NCBI GenBank assembly: GCA_963682025.1
Contig: OY821520.1
Span: 135,478,738 to 135,542,737, forward strand
Length of the DNA: 64,000 nucleotides
Direction: 5' to 3'
Origin: Cordilura impudica
Lineage: Eukaryota; Arthropoda; Insecta; Diptera; Scathophagidae
Below, piece after piece: positions 62,937-64,000 of this stretch (the first letter of the stretch is position 1; each line of letters opens with the position of its first letter). The notes beneath the pieces are model-generated. The model was not told the origin of the DNA and did no database searches. It saw nothing but the letters and a program-made list of their open reading frames with translations. The translations under genes and the position numbers were made by a program.

Positions 62937-63311
62937 TCATGTAAAGACCTGCGTAGTATCTTCAGCCATATGTCGGCAATAAGGGCAGTTGAAATTTTGT
63001 AAACCAGTTGAAATTGCGTCGGCATATAATTTAAGATTGTATTCATTACATATCTTTAGATGTTTACAAGGCAGAAGAACAATATTTGAAGTGTTATCTT
63101 TACAGACTACACATTCATTTCCATTATTTGAAGACACTATATCAAGTTCTTCATGTGACAATTCGTCATCGGAAGGATCCTCTTTGAATATATTAAGTTT
63201 TGGGACCATGTTAACACAAATCTCGTTATTTTCATAGACCATGCGGGAAAGAAATGACTCCATTTTATTTGTTCTTGGTCTGCTTTGTCCAGGGTTTGAG
63301 AAGGAATTCAC
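62937..63311 (-). pseudogene. RING-finger reading frame, probably incomplete
   Basis: A 124-residue minus-strand frame. Residues 67-112 form a RING-type zinc-binding domain: C67-x2-C70, then C82-x-H84-x3-C88, and C109-x2-C112. The ligand expected three residues after C88 is Tyr (Y91), so one zinc site lacks a Cys. The stretch between Y91 and C109 is longer than in IAP-type RINGs. Residues 43-58 are acidic. RING domains usually act as ubiquitin ligases. Upstream on the minus strand (63320-63700) there are traces of a possible BED-like finger ('NESKGSAHCTRCNKIALK') with stops, hinting that the frame is the end of a larger, broken gene, perhaps transposon-derived. It might also be one exon of a host gene. 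Confidence 0.5.
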
Positions 63312-63745
63312 TGCTAGTGCGGCTTTGCGGCAACTAATTCCGGTTCTGTCCAGACATGCAATTTCATTTTGGACTAATTTTGTTCTGGCTTATATTCTGA
63401 ATCCTATAGTATTCTGAATCCGCTATCAACGCTGCAGCTATCTATGTTTGCAACAGATTCCAATTTTATCTTCCAGACCTGGTTTGAACTTGGTGATTTT
63501 GTATAAGGTTGAACTATTTTGCTGAATACGCACCATAAGTCATGCATGAAATTTTTTGTTTTTCAATTTGTCGTTTACTTTTCAAAGATTTGTTCTTATG
63601 TAACGATAACCACTTTGAGTGCAATTTTATTACATCGCGTGCAATGGGCTGAACCTTTCGATTCGTTTACCACAAATCCTTAAAATTATTTGCAATTTTT
63701 CCGGCGCTTTTTGATATCGTGTATTTTTTGAACAAATGTATTTTG
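63312..63745 (-). other. possible upstream part of the RING gene
   Basis: Minus-strand translation gives a few gene-like stretches ('NESKGSAHCTRCNKIALK', 'KKQKISCMTYG') separated by stops. Not enough for a firm call. Confidence 0.25.
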
Positions 63746-64000
63746 AACAAGTAAGAAAATTATAGTCGGTCTAGACCGCCTATATGATACCCTACACCAT
63801 GCGTTTAGAGACCCTATCTCATAGGGTCATAGAAAATAAGCATAAACCAAATTTGAGTGGGAAATTTTTTTGGTTGCAGATATGAAAAAGTTCATATCGG
63901 ATGCTATATCTATATGGGGACTAGGCCCAAAAAGGGAACGATCCTGACTGTGTTTGGTAAAGTCTCTTTTGCAAAAATATACACAAACAAAATTTGAGAA
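63746..64000 (-). mobile_element. INE-1-like family A, cut by window end
   Basis: AACAAGTAAGAAAATTATAG, stem-loop AGTCGGTCTAGACCGCCT (one mismatch), GATACCCTACACC and inner body up to the last base. The copy continues beyond the window. Confidence 0.85.

Overview
This window looks like intergenic, transposon-dominated DNA from an AT-rich insect genome, most likely a higher fly (Cyclorrhapha, possibly a calyptrate). The evidence is indirect. It carries about thirteen copies or fragments of a repeat with the layout of Drosophila INE-1/DINE-1 (a Helentron-type, non-autonomous Helitron relative), Jockey-group and R1/I-group LINEs, a rosa-type (DD41D) mariner, Tc1, Tigger/pogo and hAT elements, and no bacterial or organellar features. 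I found no convincing single-copy host gene, no tRNA or rRNA gene and no CRISPR. Names are from pattern recognition only; no database was searched.

Layout. 0-1 kb: C-terminus of an R1/I-group LINE and a GC-richer tail full of short hairpins. 1-8.7 kb: LINE, Tigger and INE-1-like fragments, then a Helitron (family H1) on the minus strand. 8.7-9.4 kb: degenerate A/T polymer repeat. 9.8-12.1 kb and 19.6-24.7 kb: two related hAT elements that share a 1.6 kb upstream block; the second copy is interrupted by a long-TIR hAT-type element, itself carrying a Helitron (family H2). 13.0-15.3 kb: a Tigger element with TIRs, internally deleted and carrying an INE-1-like insert. 16.3-17.0 kb: remnant of an unnamed transposon-like protein family. 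17.8-19.4 kb: an unusual CGACAA minisatellite. 25.7-27.9 kb: a long-TIR element around a broken gene of a conserved family I cannot name. 28.6-31.0 kb: a hAT element with 8-bp target duplication and an almost readable transposase, inside an INE-1-like copy. 33.3-42.1 kb: one minus-strand Jockey-group LINE opened by an intact rosa mariner, a Tc1 element, several INE-1-like copies, a 913-bp tandem duplication and a foreign LINE piece. 42.5-47.0 kb: more INE-1-like, H2, Tigger, Tc1 and LINE fragments. 47.0-56.7 kb: about 9.7 kb of almost pure (AAT)n, containing a 200-N assembly gap. 56.9-58.8 kb: a complete H1 Helitron with an internal tandem array of about 142-bp units. 59-64 kb: no recognised gene, a tandem array, a MITE, a broken RING-finger reading frame and an INE-1-like copy cut by the window end.

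The only intact, plausibly functional protein is the 361-residue rosa-type mariner transposase (33707-34792), with all three catalytic Asp residues, perfect short TIR ends and a TA target duplication. The other coding matter is mostly transposon debris. The most useful observations are the nesting order, the occupied/empty hAT site pair, the A^T-flanked Helitron ends, the shared terminal architecture of the INE-1-like families, the very long AAT array and the orphan long-TIR element.
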